Shown here piece by piece: positions 45,032 through 55,754 of a stretch of 64,000 bases of DNA. The first letter of the stretch is position 1. Each line of letters begins with the position of its first letter. The position numbers were made by a program, and so were the translations under genes. Under the pieces are notes generated by a model. The model ran no database searches. It was not told where the DNA came from and saw only the letters and a program-made list of their open reading frames with translations. The stretch is taken from NCBI GenBank assembly GCA_905147135.1, contig LR990049.1:3799428-3863427 (forward strand), read 5' to 3'. This stretch comes from Blastobasis lacticolella (Eukaryota; Arthropoda; Insecta; Lepidoptera; Blastobasidae).

Positions 45032-45104
45032 TGTTTCCGCCCGGGATCGAACCGGGGACCTTCTGCGTGTTAGGCAGACGTGATGACCGCTACACCACGG
45101 AAAC
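45032..45104 (-). tRNA. tRNA-Val (anticodon AAC)
   Basis: This 73-nt gene reads on the minus strand. The acceptor arms GTTTCCG (45098-45104) and CGGAAAC (45033-45039) pair perfectly, followed by discriminator A at 45032. The anticodon loop CTAACAC lies at 45067-45073 and gives anticodon AAC (45069-45071), decoding Val GTT. The T arm contains the B box GGTTCGATCCC, and the A-box region near the 5' end is intact. CCA is not encoded, as is normal for nuclear tRNAs. Unlike the tRNA-like heads of the SINEs in this window, every stem pairs and no SINE body follows. A T6 run sits just downstream. It is the only gene here that looks functional; the remaining doubt is whether it is a recent tRNA pseudocopy. 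Confidence 0.96.
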
Positions 45105-45317
45105 GTTGTATTATACGCGTAAACAAGGAAACACATTTAAAGCATGCTTATCATAATAACATGCTACTGATAGCCAGACACGCAATAAATTACCTGAATT
45201 ATATTTTACGACCCCTTCAGATTAATCGTAATCAGTTTTTATTGCCTTAAAATGATTTTAATGTTTTATCATAAACAAAGTGATTTCACTTTTAAACACT
45301 GCGTTACTTATCTACTC

Positions 45318-45660
45318 ATAAACAAGTCTTAACAGACTTTGGAATAACCATATCTATAATTTTCCATTCCTATTCATCAAACACGTTTTTGGACATATAT
45401 TGTAAACAAAAATATATGGAGCGTCGGTGGCCGAGTGGTTAAGGTGTCCAACTCGTAAGCAAAAGGCACCTGGTTCGAATCCCAATGCGGCCTGCGGCAA
45501 TATACCTGACACAACACTACACAACCGGGACATTAACGCCAAGATGATGATAAACAAGTCTTAACAAACTTTGGAATAACCATATTTATCACTTTCCAAG
45601 CCTACTTACAAGTACAGTAAGCTACACAAACGTCCTTCGACAGATATTGCGAACATAAAT
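45318..45660 (+). repeat. ~100-bp direct duplication around SINE-A
   Basis: 45318-45417 and 45550-45660 share ataaacaagtcttaaca, actttggaataaccatat, then looser similarity to acatatattg.aaacaaaaat. Far too long for a target-site duplication. Confidence 0.75.
45418..45551 (+). mobile_element. SINE-A copy with internal deletion
   Basis: The tRNA-like head (ggagcgtcggtggccgag, B box ggttcgaatcc) runs directly into the last ~40 bp of the SINE (caaccgggacattaacgccaa, then GATGATGAT). About 210 bp of body are missing. It sits between the two halves of a ~100-bp direct duplication. Confidence 0.85.
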
Positions 45661-46019
45661 AAACATTCACAACATTTTACCCTGTGTCCTGTGTTCGTTA
45701 GCCGCATACGGTAAATGTATACCTAAATTGGTCACCGATCTCCGTTGGTGCGTGGCAAACGACTGGATCCATTTTCAGTTGACGGCCGCGTCTAACGACA
45801 TACACAAAATGGCGGCACTCAACAAAATGGCCGGCGATGATTTGTTGCGATACTGTCGCAGATTTACTGACCAGACTGCCGGCGGCAACGCTCGCTTTCG
45901 GCGCTTGATTTTGTTTCAGATAAAGGATGTTTTTAGAGGCAATGTCATCGTGTACCTACAAAATATTTCATGCTACTTATAAATATAAGCACAATTTATT
46001 TCAGTGAATACATGTAAAT

Positions 46020-46267
46020 TGCTGGGGGAAAATGCTAGGACATGTAATAAGACATGACAACTTTTTAAGAGTGATAATAGAAGGCAAAGTTGAGGGAAAG
46101 AGAGGAAGAGGAAGGCCAAAATTTGAATATGGAAAGGACGTGAAGGAAAAAGTGAGCGCCGGGGATTATAAAGAGATGAACAGGTTGGCAAACAGGAGAG
46201 AAGAGTGGCAATTGTTCCACCGACAAGAGTCATACTCTTAAATATATGATGATGATGATGATGATGA
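46020..46267 (+). mobile_element. RTE-like LINE 3' end with (ATG)n tail
   Basis: Contains the C-terminal ORF fragment above plus a microsatellite of about seven ATG units at 46246-46267. The 5' edge lies near 46020, where recognisable coding begins. Confidence 0.75.
46032..46241 (+). CDS. C-terminus of RTE-like non-LTR retrotransposon ORF
   Basis: A 69-codon frame encodes a basic C-terminal tail: LGHVIRHDN, then EGKVEGKRGRGRPKF, then ANRREEWQLFHRQE and a stop. This matches the characteristic end of RTE-type ORF2 proteins in insects. An (ATG)n run follows within a few bases, as expected for the 3' end of such elements. No RT domain remains upstream, so this is a 5'-truncated insertion and not a host gene. 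The ATG is an internal methionine. Confidence 0.8.
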   Translation: MLGHVIRHDNFLRVIIEGKVEGKRGRGRPKFEYGKDVKEKVSAGDYKEMNRLANRREEWQLFHRQESYS

Positions 46268-47584
46268 ATACAGATAAAACTTAGCTATTAATATGACCAT
46301 TATTTATGGTGTTTTTAGAGGCGAAGACCTATAATTGAAATAAAACAGTATTTAGTATCAGTGAAACTAGTTTTATTGGAAAGATAATTTTATGGTATTT
46401 ATGTTTGAATATAATAACGGCAATGTGGCCGTCGTGTATTTTAAGTTAATCATTCGACCAAAAGTGAGAAAGAAATGAACATCAACAACTACCGAGACAA
46501 CCACATCCTTAACTCATTGATATTAAATACAAAATACACTCTAATACCTTAGTTAATGTTATGGTTATATTGATAGCTAAGTTTTACCTAAATGAACTGA
46601 TAAAAAGATAATAAATTGTAGCTTTTATTTAAAAGTAGCATGAATTGAAATAATTTACAAAGTACAAACTCAGTACGAAGCAAAACAAAACAAAGAACCG
46701 AAAAGAATCTACCGAGCACCTTCATATTTTCATAGACCGCCAAGTTTTAATTGTAAGTCGTCGTGTTCGTTATTCCAGCGTGGGCAACTTTAAAGTAAAT
46801 ATTTTTGCGAACACTTTCCAAAGTTTGCAACAACAGCTTAGCGCTTTTGGATTGTTCGGGCGGGCGGGCGCTCTCAGCGGAGCATAACCGTTTACAGCGG
46901 GGCAAGCGCTTTTTGGTGCCGAGCAGGGCGCAAGCGAGCTTTGATTGCGATATTAACGCCATACGGCGGCTACAGACCCCGTTCCAACTATAAATCACTG
47001 ACAGGCTGCCACACCAGACTGCCTCTGATTTTTTCATTGACAACAGCGGGACAATGGTCCGTTTATGGCCGTTACGGGCGATAGGCATGTAAAAAAAAAT
47101 AGCCGGTTATGCGGCGCTAGGACACTCGCGGGTTTTCTTCTCCGAGGGTCGTTTCCTTCCGAGGGTTAAGCACTTAACACTTCAGCATAATGGATAATGG
47201 GCCCAAAGAAAATTGCGGTGTCCCTTTGATCTTTTTATCGAGTATATTAAATGGACACGGATTAGGACAGGACGGTCGCCTAAGTTTTGATTCCAAAAAT
47301 GAAAATCAAGAATATTGAGCTTGTAAAAGTGTATCGTTTCAATGGAAACAAGAAGTTAGATCTCACAAAGTGAAGTAGTACTTAAAGTTATAGTAATAAG
47401 GATTAAATTTACGTAAGCTGCAATGGTGGAAATGAAATTAGCGAGGGGTGGCGAGCTGGTTCCGCCAATACGCACCTTGTGGGAGGTAAAATACATCTCT
47501 ACCCGATCCATTGTTTCTAGTTTCAACTGGTTTCAACTCGCTTTCGCCACAAAAAAGGTAAAGTAAACGAAGCAAAATAAAATA
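46268..47584. other. mostly unique DNA
   Basis: Includes the GC-rich block at 46840-47000. The 113-codon minus frame across it is not a recognisable protein. Confidence 0.6.
46840..47000. promoter_or_regulatory. GC-rich unique stretch
   Basis: ttcgggcgggcgggcgctct and ggcaagcgctttttggtgcc. No repeat family and no credible frame. A possible cis-regulatory block. Confidence 0.2.
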
Positions 47585-47841
47585 ATAAATAAATAAATAT
47601 TCGTGGACAAATTCACACAGCGCCATCTAGCCCCAAACTAAACAAAGCTTGTACTATGGGTGCTAGATAACTGATATACTACTTAAATACTTTTAAATAC
47701 ATACTCATTATACATAGAACACCCAGACCCGTAACAGAAATTAAAATTCATCATTTCAATTTCTGCCCGGCCGGGAATCGAACCCGGGACCTCATGCGTG
47801 GCAGACCGGCATGTTGACCATTGAACCACTCAGGTCGTCAA
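47585..47841 (-). mobile_element. SINE-B, tRNA-Gly-like head, copy 1
   Basis: On the minus strand the head (47765-47841) has an A-box-like TGGTTCAATGGTC, a CTGCCACG loop resembling tRNA-Gly(GCC), and the B box GGTTCGATTCC. The acceptor arms do not pair, so it is not a tRNA gene. The body includes gcgccatctagccccaaac (plus-strand reading), and the copy ends in an AAAT-type tail at 47585-47599. Other copies: 55755, 60297 and a fragment at 49988. Confidence 0.85.
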
Positions 47842-47964
47842 ATATGTCAACATTTAGTAGACATTGACACCAAAGTTAGACAGTATGAACCGCCTAATTT
47901 TAAATGATTTACAATAACGAAGGCGGTTTATTAAGGTACTCGATAGCGTCAAGTTATATTTCCT

Positions 47965-48145
47965 CTATACAGGTGTTACATAATATATGTATGAAGCCGT
48001 GAACTAGATGGAGTGCTAAACATATTAAAACGATGGGTACAATTATTTCTGTCGTACGTGGAATTTTCGAACCTATCGTTTTCATACATTTAGCACTCCA
48101 TCCGGTTCACGGCTTCATACATATATTATGTAACAACCTGTATAG
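47965..48145. mobile_element. palindromic MITE, 181 bp
   Basis: The ends are CTATACAGG and CCTGTATAG. About 75 bp on each side pair with few mismatches (for example cataatatatgtatgaagcc against its complement at 48107-48130, and gatggagtgctaaa against tttagcactccatc), leaving a central part of about 35 bp. Termini of TATACAGG type recall mariner-related MITEs. No clean target duplication beyond TA was confirmed. Confidence 0.85.
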
Positions 48146-48250
48146 TTTATTATTGCCAATAAAATAAATTAATATGCTCATTTTTCCGCAATCTGTCAAA
48201 GTAACCTAAAGTCGTGGTAAGTAAATTAGCAAACAAAAGAGCAATTGGTA

Positions 48251-48340
48251 TGTCGGGCGCGGTCCGGCTCTGTCTGGCATTGTCGGGCGCTGCCCGGCTC
48301 TGTCTAGTATTGTCGGGCACGGTCCGGCCTGGTCGGCGTG
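48251..48340 (+). repeat. GC-rich 30-bp minisatellite, 3 units
   Basis: Units starting TGTCGGGCGCGGTCCGGCTC, TGTCGGGCGCTGCCCGGCTC and TGTCGGGCACGGTCCGGCCT at 30-bp spacing. Strikingly GC-rich in an AT-rich window. Confidence 0.95.
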
Positions 48341-48477
48341 GGCTGGGTGTGCTCCGGCCGTGAGGCGGCCAAGGTGTCATTGAGTGATTCCTTCCTACTT
48401 TCCTAGCTGCCTCCTTTTTGACGATTGAAATAAGATTTTAAATATCCTAATCAATAAAGTATAATGAAGAATAGCAT

Positions 48478-48672
48478 AAACCCCTTACACTCATGGGTGT
48501 CGTACAAGGCGACTAATGTTTTCGAACCAAAAGAAAAAAGGAAAAAGCAGCATTTTCCATTGTTATATTTTTTCCAACCCGCCTGCCTAGCGTGGAGATT
48601 ATGGCAATTACCCCTTTCGTGGGGGAGGCCCTAAGTCCTGCAGTGGACTGTTACGGGCTGTGATGATGATGA
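48478..48672 (+). mobile_element. family D element, 5'-truncated
   Basis: Starts within ccccttacactcatgggtgt and ends tgatgatgatgaa, showing the family's GAT tail directly. Confidence 0.75.
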
Positions 48673-49029
48673 ATCAATAAAGAAATGTTGAGTTAATGTT
48701 GATGTATCTACAAATCTCGACTACCCTACAAATAAATTTATTATGATTATGATTCAAACGTTGATCATCCGCAATGCTACTCACTTGCTTGGCCAGCGAT
48801 ATTACCCGATACAAGTGTTGTTGTATAAAACAGCACTGTAGGGAGTGTGACTGAGTTCGCCGAACGGAATTTGCATAGAGAACAACACCGAAAATGTAGT
48901 AAAAGCGTTACGTAAAACACTACACGTATTGCGAACTGGGTAGAAGTTTTGTTATTCACCAGCGTGTATTCCTCGCACCAAGACTTCTTAAATAAATAGA
49001 CTCCACTCATTTTGTAAACAAAATAAAAT
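48673..49029. other. nothing recognised
   Basis: Unique AT-rich DNA. Confidence 0.6.
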
Positions 49030-49600
49030 AATAATAATCACCTTGGCGTCCATATCCCGGTGGTGCTCTCGCGCGTGAGTGAATACTCCAGGTTCAGGAT
49101 TTGGCAGATCAGGTAATTACAGTAGAGCGACTGTAATTTGACCTCCGTGACCTTGAGGGGAAGCCGACAATGGCATCGACTTCGCTAATGTAGTGAAATG
49201 TAATTGGATCGCAATAGCCACTCAACGGCATTTCGCGGCAGGCCGCAAGCTTGTTTGCCACCTCAGTGGTATAAAAAAAAAATCATCAGTTTTAATTGTA
49301 GCAGAATATCAAAATCTGAAATTGAGCTGCGATTACCATCCAATTACAATTCAATCGAGTCATTAGTAACAATAGCAGAATAGCAAAAACCTGTCCAACT
49401 GCCATTACAATTTAATCATTATTTAAGTAGACTTGGGCCAAAATTGGATCATGATTATCCTCACTGTTTTCCCTCACCGTAAGAACATCGATTTATGTTC
49501 AACTAATTTATATAACTCAGAAAAAGTCATGGTATATGGAGGCACTGGCGCTCGAACCTCGCTAACATACAGATACAATACAGCTGATATACAATGTCTG
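49030..49600 (-). mobile_element. SINE-A copy split by an insertion
   Basis: The 3' part is at 49030-49170 and the 5' part, with its damaged tRNA-like head, at 49438-49600. In the reference these parts are contiguous. About 268 bp of unrelated DNA (49171-49437) lie between them. Confidence 0.75.
49171..49437. other. insert inside SINE-A
   Basis: AT-rich segment with an A10 run at 49270-49279 and two loosely similar halves (atagcagaatagc-like words). It is not part of any family recognised here, and no clean target-site duplication was seen. Confidence 0.5.
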
Positions 49601-49987
49601 TGCGCTGTCTACAATGTTTAGTTCCACGGTTACGCAGTCGTGTAAAAGGACGACATTGGCTTCCTGCAAAGTCGCGGTTCCATTTTTAAATCTGGTCGCC
49701 TGTTGTTGGCTCCCCGGGGCAGACATGTTCTGCGAGTCTTCAGCGGCTGGTTGTTTTTGCTTTTTGTAAAACTTTACGCTGTCGATACCGGGTTATGTAC
49801 AAGCTGGTTCAGTAAGAGTCTAATAGAAAAATAGAACGATTTGTTGGTTAAGTCTGAAAGGGTTGTGTTAACAATGTTTTATCGTCCGAAAATATTATTT
49901 TACACGACATCAATGCTATGGTTCTGGCACACGCAGATTAACACCATAGTCAGAAACGTTACTATAAATATGCTTGGCCAATTATTA

Positions 49988-50105
49988 TTTACACAGCGCC
50001 ATCTAGACGCAAAGTAAGCAAAGTTTGTGTTATGGTTGCCAGACAACTGATGAAACCCCTACTACATATGATATTTTTATAAGAATATTTAATTTAATTT
50101 AATTG
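49988..50105 (-). mobile_element. SINE-B 3' fragment
   Basis: acacagcgccatctagacgc, then the tgtgttatggttgccaga segment, matches the SINE-B 3' half. No tRNA head. Confidence 0.7.
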
Positions 50106-50299
50106 TTTGTGAATAAGGGTATTGGTCCAGCATCAATTTCAGTTCGCAATCAGCAAACTATCTTCAAACTCCATTAGAACTTTTGCGTAACAAAGGAAAA
50201 GAACACGGAAACGAAGGAACTTGATAACAATCCTATGTGAATTAAACCATGTTAGGTACGATTTTGCTTTCAACTTCATCTTTGTTCAGAGAACAAACT

Positions 50300-50470
50300 G
50301 AATACTATTTCTTTATGACATACGGTGGGCAAACAGGCAAGGCCACCTGATGAGAAGTGATCACCACTGCCTATAGACATTAGCAATAAAGCATAAAGGC
50401 AAATGCTCCTCCACTGCCAAAGCCACGGTTCCCCAAATCCCCACCCCATGGAGCACTGGAAATCTTACTC
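50300..50470 (-). mobile_element. family C diverged copy
   Basis: gggcaaacaggcaaggccac, then ctgatgagaagtgatcacca and gacattagcaat, in family order. Confidence 0.55.
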
Positions 50471-50849
50471 ACCGGCAAAAACACAATACTAATTAATAGA
50501 TTGTTTAGCTGCGGTATTCTGTAAGGTGGAGGTACTTCCCGGCTCCAATTCGAATGGGATACCCCGCTATGCCTCCCTTACTTACTAAATGCTGAAGCTC
50601 GCCTAGCTTAGTTTGTTACATGTTTCACGCGTTGGCACAGCCACAATGGAAGCATCTGCTGTTGAATTTGAGTTAACGAGTCCTGAAGTTGCAGTTAATA
50701 TTATTATTAGATTAATTTACTGGGAATCCGCGTGGGAATTTGTATACTCATATCTAGGAGGCACTAGAAGGCGCTTTTGATAACGAGTATACCTATAACT
50801 TGGACATTTTGCGCCTAAAGACTTCTGAAGAACCCCAATTTGTATATTA

Positions 50850-50985
50850 GAGGTGTCTTCAGAGGCGAGCAACGCATTGGTGACTCCCCTGGTGTTGCTG
50901 ATGTCCATAGGCGGCGGTGACCACTTTCCATCAGGTGGCCCGCTTGCCTGTTTGTCTGCCGCATTACAATAAAAAAATTGTAATA
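50850..50985 (+). mobile_element. family C element
   Basis: gaggcgagcaacgcattggt, ggtgttgctgatgtccatag, accactttccatcaggtggc, ending in an A-rich stretch. Confidence 0.75.
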
Positions 50986-51403
50986 TTATCCCCTAGATGT
51001 CAGCAGGACGTAGGCAGCTATTTCATCTTCCTCCAGGCATGTCCTGCACCGGGCGTTTAGTAAAAATATGTTTATAGTCAGTGCCGTGTCCGTGTTCCAG
51101 TAAACATTCGGAGCTTTCTCCTTGTGTCGGGTGTTAAAAACGTAACAAACCTGGTATACGACAAGCAGTAAGCTTGTTTCCAAATAATTTAAACCACCTG
51201 CAATATGTTAGGAATGCCTAAGCGCATGTGTTTATAAATAAACATTTGGGCTACACGGTGTAGATACACCATCATCCTTAAAACGCTGTCCTAACTACTC
51301 AAATCTTAAACAGTTTAATTTCGATTGTTTGTTTTTCAAGCTTAGAAGCGTTCAGCCGAGACGATAGCATTTATAACCAGTCATATCAACAACGTATTTT
51401 GAA

Positions 51404-51645
51404 CTAATTGTTTCCCGTGGTATTCACCCGCGCGCAGTCGGCTCTCCGTAAAACATCAACTATCCTATTAACTGATCAAAAATAACTATTCAATCATCAT
51501 AGTATTTTTCCGGGATAAAAATAACCATATGACACTCGGGAATAATGTGGCTCACCATGAGAAACTTATAAGGTTCAGTAGTTTCGGAGATTACCCCCAA
51601 GTTTGTATAAACACAAACTTTTCTTATTTTTAATATTACTATAGA
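51404..51645 (-). mobile_element. short non-autonomous Helitron
   Basis: The minus strand starts TCTATAGTAATATT, carries the common internal ctccgaaactactgaacc, and ends in cgcgcgggtgaataccacgg, gaaacaa and TTAG (CTAG mutated). At 242 bp it is almost the same length as the copy at 56708-56950. Confidence 0.65.
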
Positions 51646-51669
51646 ACTAGAGAAATACCTTCTTCAAAA

Positions 51670-51800
51670 GGTATTCTAGAGGTAACTCAAAGGCCGGCAC
51701 CGCATCCGCTCCCCTTTAGTTTGCAGATGTCCTAGACGACGGTGGTGACTTTCCTTTAGATGGATAGTCCGTCCGTGTGCCTCACAAGGCAATAAAGAAA
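51670..51800 (+). mobile_element. family C diverged copy
   Basis: gtttgcagatgtcctagacg, then acggtggtgactttccttta, resembles the plus-orientation family C. Confidence 0.4.
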
Positions 51801-52685
51801 ATCTGGTGGAGCGTTTCGACTTGGTTTAGCGGTAGGTCTATATGATAATAAGTAATGCCAAATCAAGATAGTTAGTTAATATATTAAGCGATTATTTTAG
51901 GGTAGGTCTACTTTGAACATGTGAAAGATTATTTACTTACATTCGTCCAGAGCATTATAGGGTACTTTATGTCCAGCGACCAGCACAAATAATACATTCC
52001 TGAGAAGCGGGATAGTCTAATGTTAGTAGAGTTCCAAACTGTGCGTGTGTGAAATCCAGCGGGGAACGGTTAGATAAGATCTCCATTTTATCCTGTGCTG
52101 CGTCCATGTTAACAATATAAGCGGTTAAGACCAGTTTCATTAAAGCCTTTGTTTACGCCGTTGCAGCGCGAGCTCGGCTCCAAGGCTCAGCATACATTTA
52201 GCGAGACGCATCCCAAGCATTTTTCGACCAAACGATTATCGACTTTGCTTGTGTTGAAATAACATCAAAAATGAAATAACCCAAGTTCGCCTGGCCATTT
52301 TGATGCTTTCGGATATTATAATGTTTGTGTTAATTGATTTTCATCGTTATTTCAACGCAGGCAAAGTCGGATATGATTTGGCCGAACCCAAGACTTTGGT
52401 TAAGCAAAATACATGGATGTTTTCCGGTGCTGAAGTTAAAATTAGTTTCAGACAAGTTTTCTCGAGCAACAAATACCAACATACACACATCAATATCCCC
52501 TAAAAGTCCCTTACTGTACTTAAGTGGAGGATTTTGTTATAATACAAAAATAATACAAGATAATGTAAAGCGACGGTGAAAAATGAAAATTTAAAAAGTA
52601 CCTATTTATTGTGCATTATTTAATTTCTAATCAAACGGGACAAAGCTCACCGAACTTATCCAGGTAGGTAGCGACGCATGCAGAC
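51801..52685. other. no gene recognised
   Basis: Unique DNA with short frames only. Confidence 0.6.
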
Positions 52686-52749
52686 CAAAGAGATTGGAAT
52701 GTTTGCGACCTAGACTGGCAAGAAGGTCGCTAACATTCCAATCTCTTTG
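52686..52749. repeat. hairpin, 26-bp arms, 12-nt loop
   Basis: Arms 52686-52711 and 52724-52749 (CAAAGAGATTGGAATGTT core) match at 25 of 26 positions. It lies at the 5' side of a Jockey-like relic and may have formed when that relic inserted or was inverted. Confidence 0.92.
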
Positions 52750-52885
52750 ATGCAGACGGACCAGCGCGTACGAATGCTTACACTGGCGAGACACCTGACA
52801 CTGAGACACACCACCTGCCATCGGGAAACGCGATCCTATGTTGTGGATAGCGTGGAACGCTATCCGCACGAGCCGCTTTGGCTCA

Positions 52886-53039
52886 ACCTTTATAATGCGT
52901 ACGGCTAAGGAATGGAACACGTTGCCTGCGAGTATTCTCTGGTCATTATAACCTGGACGCTTTCAAGGCTAGAGTGAATAAGCTGTTCCTTGACAGGCAT
53001 GGTCCATCTTCAGCCGCATCGTCATGTACCACCAAGTGA
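52886..53039 (+). pseudogene. Jockey-like ORF2 C-terminal relic 3
   Basis: One frame reads FIMRTAKEWNTLPASIL and meets a stop at 52949. Homology continues from 52941 in the next frame as GHYNLDAFKARVNKLFLDRH and reaches a stop at 53037-53039. A one-base shift therefore breaks the ORF. The WN-LP motif is the hallmark of the C-terminal region of these elements. A strong inverted repeat lies 140 bp upstream. Confidence 0.75.
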
Positions 53040-53998
53040 GGTTGCGAGAAAGAATGCATGCATATTATAACCGCGCCGCGGAGGCGACTCATGCGCACAA
53101 CGTGCACGGCCCCAGCCAGCTCGCCTGCGCTCATCTCTAGGTATTCTCGGTCTTCATTACGGGTGATGCGCCCGAAAAACTTGCATTAAGGGTGTACCTT
53201 TTCATACAAAGCTAGATAATACTAGTTTATTTTCGATTCTCAAATCAGCCAACCGTTCTTTCTGGCAATAAAAAAACTTATTAACTCGCATGTCCAGAGA
53301 CCGCGCAGTGCGTGCCACATGTGTTCGATAAAAAAGAAAAATAACAAATCCATCCAATCCAATTGCCGGGAACAGCGGACCGTTGCAATACTAAAATTGA
53401 GCCGATTGTCGTCGCTCGATGCGCCGACCGGTAATCTGTTGCCGACTTTACCAATCTCTATTTTTCAACACGTATTACAATGCAATACAGAGCACAACGA
53501 ATGCCGTTGACGGCACCAAACCACTGACGCGCGTTTAAAAATCACATCTATCCGCTTTGCAGTTTCCAAACCACCTATTTCGGTTCACAAAGAGAGCTGC
53601 CAACTGTCGGGCGGGGGTTGAAGGGGGAGGGGGAGGGTCCAATTAATTGCTCCGCTGGATGAAGTTGGCACCGATCGAAGGTATTTTTAATTAGTGCAAC
53701 CCTGTGAGTGTCTGGCGCGAAGTAGTTTCACGCCCGCTGTGAACGTCTTGCGGCGCGGTTTAACGTCGACTTTGGGCAAGGATTGTGAAGTTTTACTCGT
53801 TTTACGCGAAGAAAAGAAATGTTAAGCGGAGAGATTTGAGAACGATATGATGTTCAAGTCTTGCTGTTGATTTTTAACCAACGAAGAGAAAAGAGGGGTG
53901 TTGTAAGTTTGTCTGTGGCACTGTGTGTGTGTGGAGAGGTGTGATTTGGATGCGGTTTTCTCTATTTGACTCCATTATTAGTACTCAATATTTGGCTC
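53040..53998. other. mostly unique DNA
   Basis: CpG-containing unique block at 53280-53780, with ggcgggggttgaagggggag at about 53610. No frame of note. Confidence 0.6.
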
Positions 53999-54230
53999 CA
54001 TCGCTGCGTACATTCTTCGCCTCTGCACTCCATACGATTTATATAGTCCTCTGTGCCCCAACTGCCTAAAGTCTCCACAGCGAACGGTGCATAAAGGTAG
54101 ATAGGCCCCATCGCTGCGTCAATACGTCGCCTCTACAGCCAATACGATTTATATAGTCCTTTGTGCCCCAACTACACAAAGTCTCCACAGCAAAGGGCAC
54201 AAAAAGGTAGGTAGGCTCTATCGCTGCTTC
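53999..54230 (+). repeat. 110-bp tandem repeat, ~2.1 units
   Basis: Units start at 53999, 54109 and (partial) 54219. Shared words include atacgatttatatagtcct, tgtgccccaact and agtctccacagc. Confidence 0.95.
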
Positions 54231-54989
54231 AACCTACAGCTATAAAGATAGAAAGATTACTGCCAAAAAAATACACGAATGAATTCGTGGGCAAAAATTA
54301 GTACTACTCTATGTATATGAGGGGATTAATTAAAATGTATATTTTCACTGCAAACAACCCCATTTGGATCGCTAGAGCTTATTGGATGTTTCTATCCAAC
54401 AAATCATGTTTCGCCACCTTTTGTTGCTGGCTTATCGGATTATTTCTAGTTGAAAACTAGTTTCGGCAATTTCTTGCGCAATTCCGTAGCAAGATAATAC
54501 CTTTTTTTATTATCTGGTTTTAGGAAATATGAACAAGTGGGAAAGGAAATTATCTATGCGTAAACTAGATATGGACTAATGGGCCCACAGAATACCAGCG
54601 CTGTGAGTCGCTTATTGCGTCTCACAGCACATGCTGAGTGGGTACCATTTATGCTGACAGCAGCGGCACCGGCAGTGGTATGGGAGACTACTCATCTTTT
54701 AAATGTTTTAATGTTTGCTTTGACAATCATGTAACTGTTATTGTGTTGTGGTGCCTATAAAACTCTTTTCTTTCTTTCTTTAAACTCTACAACTATTGCG
54801 TATCCTGTCCTAAACATATAATGAACGACGAAAGAATTTGTATTAATGCTACATGTTCTCTGCGGCGGCCTAAAAAGTTGAGTCGTAATTGACCCCGGTC
54901 TATACAAAAGAACACGAAAACTGAAATACGACTTCGGTGTATTAGTGAAACTTTACTTTTCACTGAGTCCCCGAATGAGGTCCAGACAA
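54231..54989. other. nothing recognised
   Basis: Unique AT-rich DNA. Confidence 0.6.
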
Positions 54990-55145
54990 CCCAGCCTATA
55001 TGACCAATAACGTCGTGTCATTATATATGTCATATAACTTTTTTGCCACAGCGATTCGAGAGTTTTCGCTTGGGTAAAAGTTGTAGATCATGAAAAATCT
55101 TTTCCAATGACATATCGCTCAACGTTATTGGTCATATAGACTGGG
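54990..55145. mobile_element. MITE, ~156 bp
   Basis: Terminal inverted repeats of 24 bp with one mismatch (54990-55013 and 55122-55145; core TATATGACCAATAACGT). The interior is AT-rich with no frame. Confidence 0.75.
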
Positions 55146-55754
55146 GTCTATACATTTCTGCTGATCCTGCTTTATAATATAAAGTACATGGTAAACGGCG
55201 CTGCAGGCGCAAGTTTTTGTGTTGCCAGTGTAGAAAAACGTTACGTTTGGTAGAAAATATTGAAGTTTTACAATTGAATCAACGGTACAATATAATCGAC
55301 TCTTCCCTACTAAGAAAACATGCATCAACCAAAATTTATAACCATATTTATGCTTATGTTACAGAATAATACCGAAAATAATCAAACAGAACAACGGTTT
55401 TTGTGAGATAGCAGAGGACATATTTTACAAATGGCCAGAACAAGACCGTTTTGACCTCTACATCCACCTATTAAGTGCTGTATTAATCAGAATGTCCTGA
55501 TTACCGACTTATTGCCTCGCAATGTAACACGAAAGCTGTATTAACGACGGATAATGGTATGTAATTAATTGCGCTTGTTAATTTAATAAGGGATCAGAGG
55601 TTTGATCCGATCACGATTAATTTCGGTACCGATTTTAGGCAATAATATGGTTTGAATCTATTCTAATGTAATATTAGACTCGGAATTTACACAGACTGAA
55701 GTATGTATAGTTTCCACAGAGCACATACCCAGTAGAGTGCGGCAAATAATTAGA
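55146..55754. other. nothing recognised
   Basis: Unique AT-rich DNA. Confidence 0.6.

Noticed and set aside
46032..46241. basic small protein as a host gene
   Set aside because: Sequence and following (ATG)n identify it as the end of an RTE-like ORF.
47765..47841. possible tRNA-Gly gene on minus (also 55945-56017 and 60475-60549)
   Set aside because: The acceptor arms do not pair, and all three share the same downstream SINE body.
53999..54230. CRISPR-like array
   Set aside because: It is a plain 110-bp tandem repeat in an animal genome, with no short repeat/spacer pattern.
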